A DNA stretch of 6,125 bases from Pseudomonadota bacterium. GTDB lineage: Bacteria; Desulfobacterota; Desulfovibrionia; Desulfovibrionales; Desulfovibrionaceae. The stretch spans positions 1-6,125 of the forward strand of contig JAFABC010000055.1 of NCBI GenBank assembly GCA_023426275.1, in the 5' to 3' direction. The notes beneath the pieces are model-generated. The model did not search any database and was not told the origin of the DNA. It saw only the letters and a program-made list of their open reading frames with translations. Positions 1-5,397 of this stretch are shown piece after piece. Positions within the stretch are counted from its first letter, which is position 1; each line of letters starts with the position of its first letter. The position numbers and the translations under genes are program-made.

Positions 1-31
1 CATGCCCCCCGGCCGCCGGAGGCGTCTTCCC
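1..31 (-). repeat. Dispersed GC-rich element, copy 1 (cut by window edge)
   Basis: Read on the minus strand, positions 31 to 8 match 24 bases of copy 3 (6069-6092) with one C/T difference. The shared core is GAAGAYGCCTCCGGCGGCCG followed by a G run. It begins 15 bases after the stop of the phosphoesterase gene and points the same way as that gene. The distal half, where copy 3 has its long hairpin, lies outside the window. The role is inferred: a 3'-flanking repeat that may act as a terminator or mRNA end-stabiliser. Confidence 0.7.
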
Positions 32-46
32 TTCTTCAATTCAGGG

Positions 47-523
47 CTAAACGGAGACGAAACGCACGGCGCGTACGCCGGCCTGCGGGTCACACTCCAG
101 CAGCGCCAGGGAGCCGCCGGGCGAGAGCGAGCCCGGATTGATCAGGCGGGTGTGCCCGATGCGCACATCCTCGGCGGCGTGGGAGTGGCCGAAAAGGACC
201 AGATCGTAGCGGTCGGTGAAGGCGGCGGCGATGCGGGCGGCCAGCCCGGGGCGCATGCCCCAGCCATGGGTCACGGCCAGCCGCAGGCCGCACAGGTCGC
301 GTTCGAGCAGCGGCGGCAGCTGGTCGGCCAGATCATGGCCGTCGGAATTGCCGGCCACGGACTCGAAGCCCGGATGCTGGAGCAGATAGGACCACAGGGA
401 CAGGCCGGTGTGGTCGCCGCAATGATAAATGCGGTCGGCCCCGGCCAGATGCTGTTCGTACACGGCCTCGAACCAGGGCGTCGGGGTCCGCAGGTGGGTG
501 TCGGAAATCACGGCCACGCGCAT
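47..523 (-). CDS. YfcE/MJ0936-type metallophosphoesterase
   Basis: This is a 158-residue single-domain calcineurin-like phosphoesterase. All metal-binding blocks of the family are visible in order: D8-x-H10 in SDTHL, GD at 36-37, GNSD at 58-61 (GNxD block), the TH pair ending at H86, and GHSH at 112-115, followed by NPGS at 129-132. The length is normal for YfcE-like enzymes, which are cytosolic, depend on two metal ions and hydrolyse phosphodiesters; the physiological substrate is usually unknown. There is no signal peptide. The start at 523 lies 3 bases after the stop of the upstream HD gene, and a GAGG ribosome site (532-535 on the minus strand) sits inside that gene's last codons, 8 bases from the ATG. 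This indicates translational coupling. The family assignment is firm; the substrate is not known. Confidence 0.93.
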   Translation of the reverse strand: MRVAVISDTHLRTPTPWFEAVYEQHLAGADRIYHCGDHTGLSLWSYLLQHPGFESVAGNSDGHDLADQLPPLLERDLCGLRLAVTHGWGMRPGLAARIAAAFTDRYDLVLFGHSHAAEDVRIGHTRLINPGSLSPGGSLALLECDPQAGVRAVRFVSV

Positions 524-526
524 GGT

Positions 527-1180
527 TCAGGCCTCGTCGTCCGGGGTTGTCTTGGGAGTGGAGCCGTTCTTGCGGTTCCACCACTGCCGGTCCGGACCGT
601 TGAACCACCACTCGGTGTGGTCGGTCGTGGCCACGGCCTCGGCCAGGGCCCGGCCGGCCTCGGTGCGCAGCCGCTTGACGGCCGCGTCGATCCAGGCGGC
701 GGCGTAGCGGTTGCCCAGGTCCAACTCTTCCTTGAGGTTGGCGATCAGGTCGATCTGGTCGGCGTCCTGGGCCAGGATGGCCTCGGGCGTGTGGGCCGCC
801 TCCAGTTCGTCGTGCAGCGGCAGGACGGCCTTGGTCAGCCCGGTGCCGGCCAGGGCGTCGATCATGGCCCGGCGACTGTCGCAGGTGTTGTAGAGCTTGT
901 TGACGTAGTTGAAGTCCCCGGTCCTGGCCTCGGGCAGGTCGTGAAACAGGCACAGGGCCATGGTCCGGTAGGGGTCCGCCCCGGTGGACTCGGCCAGGAC
1001 GAAACCGATCAGCGCCGTGCGGAAGCTGTGCTCGGCCACGTTTTCCGCGCCCGAGCCCAAAAACTGGTAGCCGGTGCGCGGCGTCTTGCGCAACATGCCG
1101 GCTTCGAAAAGAAAATCCGCCAACCGGGTCATCCGGTCGCGGTCGCTCATATCCACGGTGCCAGTCTGTCGGGAAGGCAT
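527..1180 (-). CDS. HD-domain phosphohydrolase, YfbR/HDDC2-like (possible 5'-deoxynucleotidase)
   Basis: This 217-residue cytosolic protein carries the metal-binding HD signature: H51 in AEHS, H80-D81 in LFHDLPEARTGD, and a distal aspartate at D141 in QDADQIDL. That spacing fits the YfbR/HDDC2 branch, whose studied members remove the phosphate from deoxynucleoside 5'-monophosphates. The reaction here is inferred from the family. The C-terminal region is rich in Trp (W190, W191, W200, W201) and ends in a polar tail. I chose the ATG at 1180 because AAGAGG lies 5 bases upstream; the in-frame ATG at 1150 has no ribosome site. The reading frame stays open upstream into argJ, but that stretch is argJ antisense-frame noise. 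It follows argJ by 92 bases and is 3 bases from the phosphoesterase, so the two hydrolases form a pair. Confidence 0.9.
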   Translation of the reverse strand: MPSRQTGTVDMSDRDRMTRLADFLFEAGMLRKTPRTGYQFLGSGAENVAEHSFRTALIGFVLAESTGADPYRTMALCLFHDLPEARTGDFNYVNKLYNTCDSRRAMIDALAGTGLTKAVLPLHDELEAAHTPEAILAQDADQIDLIANLKEELDLGNRYAAAWIDAAVKRLRTEAGRALAEAVATTDHTEWWFNGPDRQWWNRKNGSTPKTTPDDEA

Positions 1181-1185
1181 GAAGA

Positions 1186-1191
1186 CCTCTT
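1186..1191 (-). promoter_or_regulatory. Ribosome binding site of the HD phosphohydrolase gene
   Basis: On the minus strand these bases read AAGAGG and sit 5 bases before the ATG at 1180. They decide that start over the next in-frame ATG at 1150. Confidence 0.7.
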
Positions 1192-1209
1192 GGAACGGGC
1201 CGGAAACGG

Positions 1210-1239
1210 ATGGCGGCCCCGCCCGGGCGGGGCCGCCAT
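1210..1239. terminator. 30-base perfect palindrome between argJ and the HD gene
   Basis: The 30 bases are their own reverse complement, starting ATGGCGGCCCC and centred on GCCCGGGC. As RNA they would form a very stable stem of about 13 pairs with a small loop. The palindrome begins 33 bases past the argJ stop and ends 18 bases before the ribosome site of the next gene. On the minus strand it is followed by CCGTTTCC, so there is no proper U-tract. It may be a weak terminator, an attenuator, or a 3'-end stabiliser for argJ mRNA. The structure is seen directly; the role is inferred. Confidence 0.5.
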
Positions 1240-1272
1240 GGCCGGCTGCGCGCCGCTTGCGCGCACGGTCGG

Positions 1273-2472
1273 CTAGGTCCGGTAATCGGCGTTGATCTTG
1301 ATGTAATCGTAGGAGAAATCCGAAGCCAACAGCAGGTAGCGGCCCGGGCCCTTGCCCAGTTCCACGTCCAGGCTGATCTCGTTTCGCCGCATGTGCGGGG
1401 CGAGCAGCGCGTCCATGTCCTCGGCCACGGGCATCCCGGCCTCGAACACGGCCACCCCGCCAATGCGCACGGAAACCTCGTTCGGATCGAAGGTCGCGCC
1501 CGAGCGGCCAAGAGCGGCCACGATGCGGCCCCAGTTGGCGTCCTCGCCGAAAAAGGCCGTCTTGACCAGCGGCGAGTTGCCCACGGCCCGGGCGGCCAAC
1601 TCGGCCTCGGCATGGGAGGACGCGCCGTGCACCTTGATACGCAGGGTCTTGGTGCCGCCCTCGGCGTCCTGGATGAGCATGAAGGCCAGGGCCTGACACA
1701 CCTCGACCATGACGGAAAGCAGGGCCTGCCGGCCCTCGGCCGAGTCGATGACGACTTCGGAAGCGCCGTTGGCCAGCCCCAGCACACAGTCGTTGGTGGA
1801 GGTGTCGCCGTCCACGGTGATGCTGTTGAAGCTCCGGTCGGCGGCGGCGGCCACGGCCTCCTGCCACCACAGCGACCCCACCTTGGCGTCGCACAAAAGC
1901 GCGCCGAGCATGGTGGCCATATTGGGGGCGATCATGCCGGCCCCCTTGGCCATGCCGAGCACCCGCACCTCGCCGGCATCGGTGGACAGGGTGCCCCAGG
2001 CGATTTTCGGGAACTTGTCCGTGGTCATGATGGCCTTGGCCGTGGCCACGGGCGAGGTCTGGCCGAGGCTCTCGACCAGTTGCGGCACGGCGGCCTTCCA
2101 CTTGTCCAGCTTGAGCCGCGCGCCGATCACGCCGGTGGAGGCCGGCAGGATCTCTTCCGGTGAAAGATCCGTGGCCGCGGCCACCATGGCCAGGGTGGCC
2201 CGGCAGTCGTCCAGCCCGTCCTGGCCGGTGCAGGCGTTGGCCTGCCCCGAGTTGATGAGGATGGCCCGGGCATGGCCGCCCGAGGCGGTCAGGCTGTCCC
2301 TGGCCACGAGCACCGGGGCGGCCTGAAACAGGTTGCGGGTGAACACCCCGCCGGCGGCGGCGGGCTGCTCGCTGACAATAAGGGCCAGATCGTCCCGGCC
2401 GGGATGTTTGAACCCGGCCGCGGCGGTGGCAAAGGAAAATCCCTTGGGAAGCGGGATGACGGACGAACGCAT
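1273..2472 (-). CDS. argJ: Arginine biosynthesis protein ArgJ (glutamate N-acetyltransferase)
   Basis: This 399-residue protein is full length for ArgJ. The enzyme transfers the acetyl group of N-acetylornithine to glutamate, recycling acetyl in the cyclic arginine pathway; some members also use acetyl-CoA to make N-acetylglutamate. Visible family blocks are NSGQANA (74-80), ASTGVIG (111-117, the oxyanion-hole region), the self-cleavage site APNMATMLG with the expected cut between A186 and T187, DGDTSTND (221-228), GEDANWGR (309-316) and the C-terminal INADYRT. T187 becomes the nucleophile at the start of the beta chain, so chains of about 186 and 213 residues are predicted. The start at 2472 is fixed by GAAGGAG 5 bases upstream; an upstream in-frame extension to 2556 lacks support. 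Whether it is mono- or bifunctional cannot be read from the sequence. No other arg gene is in the window. Confidence 0.97.
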   Translation of the reverse strand: MRSSVIPLPKGFSFATAAAGFKHPGRDDLALIVSEQPAAAGGVFTRNLFQAAPVLVARDSLTASGGHARAILINSGQANACTGQDGLDDCRATLAMVAAATDLSPEEILPASTGVIGARLKLDKWKAAVPQLVESLGQTSPVATAKAIMTTDKFPKIAWGTLSTDAGEVRVLGMAKGAGMIAPNMATMLGALLCDAKVGSLWWQEAVAAAADRSFNSITVDGDTSTNDCVLGLANGASEVVIDSAEGRQALLSVMVEVCQALAFMLIQDAEGGTKTLRIKVHGASSHAEAELAARAVGNSPLVKTAFFGEDANWGRIVAALGRSGATFDPNEVSVRIGGVAVFEAGMPVAEDMDALLAPHMRRNEISLDVELGKGPGRYLLLASDFSYDYIKINADYRT

Positions 2473-2477
2473 GGTGG

Positions 2478-2484
2478 CTCCTTC
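2478..2484 (-). promoter_or_regulatory. Ribosome binding site of argJ
   Basis: On the minus strand this reads GAAGGAG, 5 bases before the ATG at 2472. It is a strong Shine-Dalgarno sequence. It excludes the 28-residue longer start at 2556, and the extension has no ArgJ-like sequence. Confidence 0.85.
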
Positions 2485-2559
2485 AATCATGGCTGCATAA
2501 GGCACAACGCGCGACGACGACCAAAGCGCCCGGTTCCTGCCTTTTTCTTTTCCCAAACT

Positions 2560-2621
2560 CCCTCCCGTTCAGGAGGGTCAGTGGAGGGACGGTCGCCCCT
2601 CCCGGCCGCGGCGGCATCTTT
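2560..2621 (-). repeat. Dispersed GC-rich element, copy 2 (degenerate)
   Basis: On the minus strand the stretch from 2621 reads AAAGATGCCGCCGCGGCCGG and continues into GGGAGGGG, closely matching copies 1 and 3. It continues with a CCCTCC hairpin partner and an ACCCTCC block like the one after the hairpin in copy 3. It lies about 85 bases past the stop of the EF-hand lipoprotein gene, in the same orientation, and inside the likely argJ leader. It holds two short hairpins: GGAGGG/CCCTCC at 2583-2588 with 2597-2602, and CCCTCC/GGAGGG at 2560-2565 with 2572-2577. The changes relative to copy 3 break its long perfect stem. Confidence 0.55.
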
Positions 2622-2673
2622 CTCTTTATTTCCCTGTCCGCCTGGGGGCGGGTCCTCAAAAAAGTGCATCCCT

Positions 2674-2702
2674 ATTTTACTGACGTGTTTTTTAAGAAAC
2701 AC
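2674..2702 (-). promoter_or_regulatory. Candidate argJ promoter region with near-palindrome
   Basis: This is an AT-rich spot in a GC-rich neighbourhood. On the minus strand, TAAAAT (2679-2674) could be a -10 box for argJ. The bases 17 further upstream read GTGTTT, a poor -35 box. Those bases belong to an 18-base near-palindrome at 2685-2702, with arms GTGTTT and AAACAC, that could be an operator or a weak 3' hairpin of the lipoprotein gene, whose stop is at 2707. If transcription starts here, argJ has a leader of nearly 200 bases. This is a weak call. Confidence 0.25.
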
Positions 2703-2706
2703 AGCA

Positions 2707-3225
2707 CTAGGGGCGCGGACGCGGCGCGGCACCGCCCGGTCGCACGGGCGGCGGCGCGTTCATTTCCTCAAGCGTCAGCACGCCGTCGTCGTTTTTATCC
2801 AGGCGGCGAAACTCGCGTTCGTGAAAGGCGCGCCACTCCTCCAAGGTCACCCGGCCGTTGTGGTCCGCGTCCATGACCTGGAACAAGCGGTTCCTGTTGG
2901 GCGCGCCGGCCGGACGCATGCCCTGGGGCGGTCGAAAGCCGGTGGGCGCGGGCCTCGGCGTGGACGGTTCGGCGGAGGCGGCGGCCGGGGCGACCGGCTG
3001 GGCGGCGCCGGCCCCATTGACGGGGCCATAGAGCGGACGCGCCGGAGCGGCGGACGAAGCCTGCCCCATGTCCGCGCCCGCCGGAGCGGCCGTCTGGGCG
3101 GGATAGTCCGGCGAAGGATAGGATGTCCGCACGGTCGGGGGCGGGGTCGGGCTGCTTTTGGCGCACCCGGCGCACAGCCCGGCCACAAGCGCGAGGCAAA
3201 GGCCCATGACGCGGATATTCGGCAT
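2707..3225 (-). CDS. EF-hand lipoprotein, predicted calcium-binding envelope protein
   Basis: This protein has 172 residues. Residues 1-20 form a signal peptide ending LCAG before C21, consistent with a lipoprotein signal; Cys rather than the usual Leu at -3 is atypical, so a plain exported form is possible. Residues 22-110 are a low-complexity Pro/Ala/Ser linker. Two EF-hand loops follow. Loop 1 at 119-130 has D119, D121, N123, G124, T127 and E130. Loop 2 at 143-154 has D143, N145, D147, G148, T151 and E154. All coordinating positions suit calcium. The tail is Pro/Arg-rich. Such proteins usually sit in the periplasm or on a membrane and bind Ca2+ for structure or sensing; the specific role here is unknown. 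The start at 3225 has AAAGGAG 7 bases upstream. It is divergent from the TPR gene, with a 142-base gap. Confidence 0.88.
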   Translation of the reverse strand: MPNIRVMGLCLALVAGLCAGCAKSSPTPPPTVRTSYPSPDYPAQTAAPAGADMGQASSAAPARPLYGPVNGAGAAQPVAPAAASAEPSTPRPAPTGFRPPQGMRPAGAPNRNRLFQVMDADHNGRVTLEEWRAFHEREFRRLDKNDDGVLTLEEMNAPPPVRPGGAAPRPRP

Positions 3226-3232
3226 GGCATCG

Positions 3233-3239
3233 CTCCTTT
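3233..3239 (-). promoter_or_regulatory. Ribosome binding site of the EF-hand lipoprotein gene
   Basis: On the minus strand this reads AAAGGAG, 7 bases before the ATG at 3225. It supports this start over the much longer open frame reaching 3438, which would also remove the N-terminal signal peptide. Confidence 0.8.
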
Positions 3240-3367
3240 GTGTGCCATATGACGGCGGTTCCGGCCGCGCTGGGGGCGGGACCGCTTTCTTGCCTTTTAC
3301 ACCAAAGCGCCGCGCCGCACCATACCCGGCCTTGACAGCCTCCCGCCCCTTTGCCAAGCCCCAGCCC

Positions 3368-4390
3368 ATGCGAATCCTTTTGCGCATCGTCCTGCTTGTG
3401 GCCCTGCTGGCCGGCGCATCGCGCCCGGCCACGGCCATGACCCGGGACGACCTGCTGTTTTACGGCACCGAATCCCTGGCCCGGGAACGCTTCGACCGGG
3501 CCGCCCAGGCCTTTGGCGAAGTGCTGACCATGGACCCGGAAAATTCCTACGCCCGGGGCCGGCTGGCCCTGGCCAAGATCGGCACCGGCCAGCTGGGCGA
3601 GGCCCGCAAAATCCTGGAAGCGGCCATCGCCGCCCGGGGCGACGATCTATTCGCCTTGTGGACGCTTGGCTGCCTGGAGCTCCTGGAAGGCAACCCCGTG
3701 GCCGCCAACGCGCGGTTTACGGCCATGGACAAGGCCGATCCGGGCAATGTCCGGTCGCTGATCGGCCAGGGGCTGGCCGCGCTGGCGGCGGGCCGCCGGC
3801 CCGAGGGCGTGGCCTTTCTGGCCAAGGCCCAGGAGTCCGGTCACGAGGACGCCCTGGCCCACCATCTGACCGGGCTGGCCTATTGGCTGCTCGACGCCCC
3901 GGTCAACGCCCGCCTCGAACTCGAAGCCACCCTGGAACTCGAACCGCGCAATTCCGCCGCCCTCGACCTGCTCGGCCTCGTCTACAAGCGCCTGGACAAG
4001 CAGAATCTGGCCAAAAGCGCCTGGGAACAGGCCCTGGCCGTCAACGCCGAAGACGCCCGGGCCCGCTTTTTCCTGTCCCGGATGTCCCAGGACGCGGGAC
4101 TGGCCGCCACCCTGTCCGACCAGCCCGACGAGGCCAAGCGGGCCTACGAACGCGCCCTGGCCCTGGACCCGACCAACGCGGCCGCGGCCAAGGCCCTGGG
4201 CGTGCCTATCCTGTCGCCCGGCCAGTCCCTGGGCCCACGGCGGCCCAACGTGGGCGCGCGGCGTCCCACGGCCAAGGACGCGGCCCCGTCCTCCCGGGCC
4301 AAGCCCCGGGCGCCGTCCCCGCCACGGCAATCGCAAAAAAACAAGGCACCGGAGAAACCGGCCGGTCCCCCGCCGGCGACCGGACCTTGA
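3368..4390 (+). CDS. Exported TPR-repeat protein
   Basis: This 340-residue protein starts with a signal peptide at about 1-23 (hydrophobic ILLRIVLLVALLAGA, likely cleavage after ATA). About seven tetratricopeptide repeats of 34 residues follow: 26-59, 60-93, 94-127, 128-161, 163-196, 197-230, and a last one at 231-271 that is interrupted by about 7 extra residues. The helix-B patterns end in TMDPENS, ELEPRNS and ALDPTNA, typical of TPRs. Residues 283-340 are a Pro/Lys/Arg/Ala-rich, probably disordered tail. TPR arrays hold protein partners; a periplasmic scaffold or assembly role is inferred and no partner is named by the sequence. No good ribosome site precedes the ATG. I chose it because it places the signal peptide at the N terminus. 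It is divergent from the EF-hand lipoprotein and 92 bases upstream of the six-cysteine gene. Confidence 0.88.
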   Translation: MRILLRIVLLVALLAGASRPATAMTRDDLLFYGTESLARERFDRAAQAFGEVLTMDPENSYARGRLALAKIGTGQLGEARKILEAAIAARGDDLFALWTLGCLELLEGNPVAANARFTAMDKADPGNVRSLIGQGLAALAAGRRPEGVAFLAKAQESGHEDALAHHLTGLAYWLLDAPVNARLELEATLELEPRNSAALDLLGLVYKRLDKQNLAKSAWEQALAVNAEDARARFFLSRMSQDAGLAATLSDQPDEAKRAYERALALDPTNAAAAKALGVPILSPGQSLGPRRPNVGARRPTAKDAAPSSRAKPRAPSPPRQSQKNKAPEKPAGPPPATGP

Positions 4391-4471
4391 CTCCCGGCCG
4401 CCCCGCCTCCCCGGTTGACGGACGGCGGCAAGTCGACCAACCTGCCCGCGAAACCGTGCACGGCACGCCGC

Positions 4472-4478
4472 AAGGAGG
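4472..4478 (+). promoter_or_regulatory. Ribosome binding site of the six-cysteine protein gene
   Basis: AAGGAGG lies 4 bases before the ATG at 4483. It is one of the strongest ribosome sites in the window and favours this start over the in-frame ATG at 4492, which would be 13 bases away. Confidence 0.8.
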
Positions 4479-4482
4479 ATGC

Positions 4483-4800
4483 ATGAAATCCATGACCGTC
4501 GCGATAGCCCTGATGCTCACCCTGGGAACCCTCTGCGCCACAGCGCAGGCCCAGGGATTTGGTCCGAAAAACTATAGCGAGTGCGTCATGGTCCAGGCCA
4601 AGCGGGCACAGTCCCGCGACGGCGGGATGCTCATCCGCCGCGCCTGCAAATGCCGGTATCAGGAGCCGGACGCACAGGAATGCAAGCAATATTCCCGGGG
4701 CGCCCTGGACTGCATGATCCACAACCTCGTGCCGGTCCAGCAGGACCAGCAGGCCTGGGGCGTGGAACGGGCCTGCCGCACCAAGCACCCCGTGCATTAA
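4483..4800 (+). CDS. Small secreted six-cysteine protein, function unknown
   Basis: This protein has 105 residues. A clear Sec signal peptide (residues 1-23, hydrophobic core TVAIALMLTLGTL, cleavage after AQA) leaves a mature chain of about 82 residues. The mature part has six cysteines (C34, C55, C57, C67, C77, C98), an even number that fits disulfide bonds in the periplasm. The YSEC stretch, followed about 20 residues later by IRRACKCRY, resembles a pattern seen in small exported bacterial proteins of unknown role; I recall this pattern but have not checked it. The mature part is basic and soluble, with no membrane segment and no CXXCH haem site. It lies 92 bases after the TPR gene and is probably in the same transcript, although a separate promoter cannot be excluded. 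A strong terminator follows 26 bases past the stop. Confidence 0.85.
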   Translation: MKSMTVAIALMLTLGTLCATAQAQGFGPKNYSECVMVQAKRAQSRDGGMLIRRACKCRYQEPDAQECKQYSRGALDCMIHNLVPVQQDQQAWGVERACRTKHPVH

Positions 4801-4826
4801 GACGGCCGCACCGCCTGCGCCCGCAA

Positions 4827-4864
4827 CGCAAAAGGCCGCCCGGTTCGCCGGGCGGCCTTTTGCG
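4827..4864 (+). terminator. Intrinsic terminator after the six-cysteine gene
   Basis: There is a perfect 17-base-pair stem (4827-4843 with 4848-4864) closed by a TTCG tetraloop. The left arm contains AAAAGGCCGCCCGG and the right arm ends in CCTTTTGCG, so a short T run lies on the 3' side in both orientations. It begins 26 bases after the stop codon. Symmetry of the A and T runs means it could stop transcripts from either side. Confidence 0.9.
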
Positions 4865-4895
4865 TCGGCAGCCGCAACAGCCGCCGCCAAAATAT

Positions 4896-4932
4896 GAAAG
4901 CGGCTCCAGGTCGCCATCCCGGAGCCGCTTTC
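4896..4932. terminator. Second hairpin, possible bidirectional terminator
   Basis: There is a perfect 12-base-pair stem, GAAAGCGGCTCC (4896-4907) with GGAGCCGCTTTC (4921-4932), and a 13-base loop. On the plus strand the stem is followed by TGAAATG, without a T-tract. On the minus strand it is followed by ATATTTTGG, which is T-rich, so it may stop leftward transcription better. It lies 31 bases beyond the first terminator. Confidence 0.5.
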
Positions 4933-5050
4933 TGAAATGTCCTTTTCGGAGGAAGGATATTTTGCTTATAGCAACCGGCGTGCCAACAGCGGCGCCTCAC
5001 TATTTATCCCATTATTCAAGTAAGATAAAAACGCATCCCCAACAACTCCC

Positions 5051-5064
5051 CCGGAAACGACCGA
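5051..5064 (+). repeat. 14-base direct repeat, first copy
   Basis: CCGGAAACGACCGA occurs here and again, exactly, at 5344-5357. Two shorter repeats fall in the same region: CGGTACAAAT at 5080-5089 and 5258-5267, and GCCAACAGC at 4982-4990 and 5249-5257. Confidence 0.6.
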
Positions 5065-5343
5065 TTTGGGGCCGGATTTCGGTACAAATGTTTTTACCCT
5101 CCCCGGGAAGAGCCGGCCGGAACGTTCAGGATTTTGTACGGTCCCTGATGATTCAAAAAAACATTAAGTATCAAAGGGCATTGCCAGACATCAAAACACG
5201 GTTTCCAAGTGCAGTCCCCGCCCAAAGCACCGTTTCGAGGGGAGTGTCGCCAACAGCCGGTACAAATCCTTGTCCCCTGCCGACGCCTGTTCCGACCGCG
5301 CCGCGCCGCAAAAAAAACATGTCCCGGTGCAACCGGTCGCCGA

Positions 5344-5357
5344 CCGGAAACGACCGA
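5344..5357 (+). repeat. 14-base direct repeat, second copy
   Basis: This is an exact second copy of CCGGAAACGACCGA, 40 bases upstream of the last gene's start. It partly overlaps the right arm of the small hairpin at 5333-5347. Confidence 0.6.
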
Positions 5358-5397
5358 AGGGAAAACAACGCCCGTAGCCCAAACAAGGCGCGCACCT

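Larger units (their letters stand above)
4933..5397. other. AT-richer non-coding region upstream of the last gene
   Basis: These 465 bases hold no gene I can support. Two 60-base lines that I counted (4981-5040 and 5161-5220) are about 45 and 47 percent GC, well below the coding regions. Codon third positions lose the strong G/C bias seen from 5398 onward, which argues against extending the last gene upstream. The region contains an A7 run (5155-5161), several short T runs, short direct repeats (listed separately) and a small hairpin, CCGGTCG/CGACCGG, at 5333-5347. I could not find a sigma-70 promoter with both boxes at good spacing, nor a -24/-12 site. The region is long enough for a long leader, a small RNA or the remains of a lost gene. 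Confidence 0.5.

Noticed and set aside
2..1276. Plus-strand 424-codon open frame across the hydrolase genes
   Set aside because: It is the complement of two genes with intact catalytic motifs, has Gly/Gln/Val-rich low-complexity translation, and shows no family motif.
527..2101. Very long minus-strand open frame continuing upstream of the HD gene through argJ
   Set aside because: Only the last 217 codons encode the HD protein. The upstream part is Arg/Gly/Pro-rich sequence in a frame opposed to the clear ArgJ frame, as expected from high GC.
2487..2732. Minus-strand small frame in the argJ leader (81 codons, or 60 from the internal ATG)
   Set aside because: It contains the degenerate repeat, has no good ribosome site, and its translation is charged low-complexity sequence.
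3332..3337. TTGACA as a -35 box for the TPR gene
   Set aside because: There is no -10-like sequence at 16-18 bases; the bases there are CAAGCC.
4415..4443. TTGACG plus CAACCT with 17-base spacing as a promoter of the six-cysteine gene
   Set aside because: The -10 match is poor, and the TTGACG lies in an imperfect inverted repeat (GGTTGAC/GTCGACC). It is not enough to call.
4937..5023. 28-codon frame starting ATGTCCTTTTCGG just after the second hairpin
   Set aside because: There is no ribosome site before it, and nothing distinguishes it from a chance frame in AT-richer DNA.
5171..5395. Minus-strand GTG-started frame divergent from the last gene
   Set aside because: It has no convincing ribosome site or codon bias, and lies wholly in the non-coding region. 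It is possible but unsupported.
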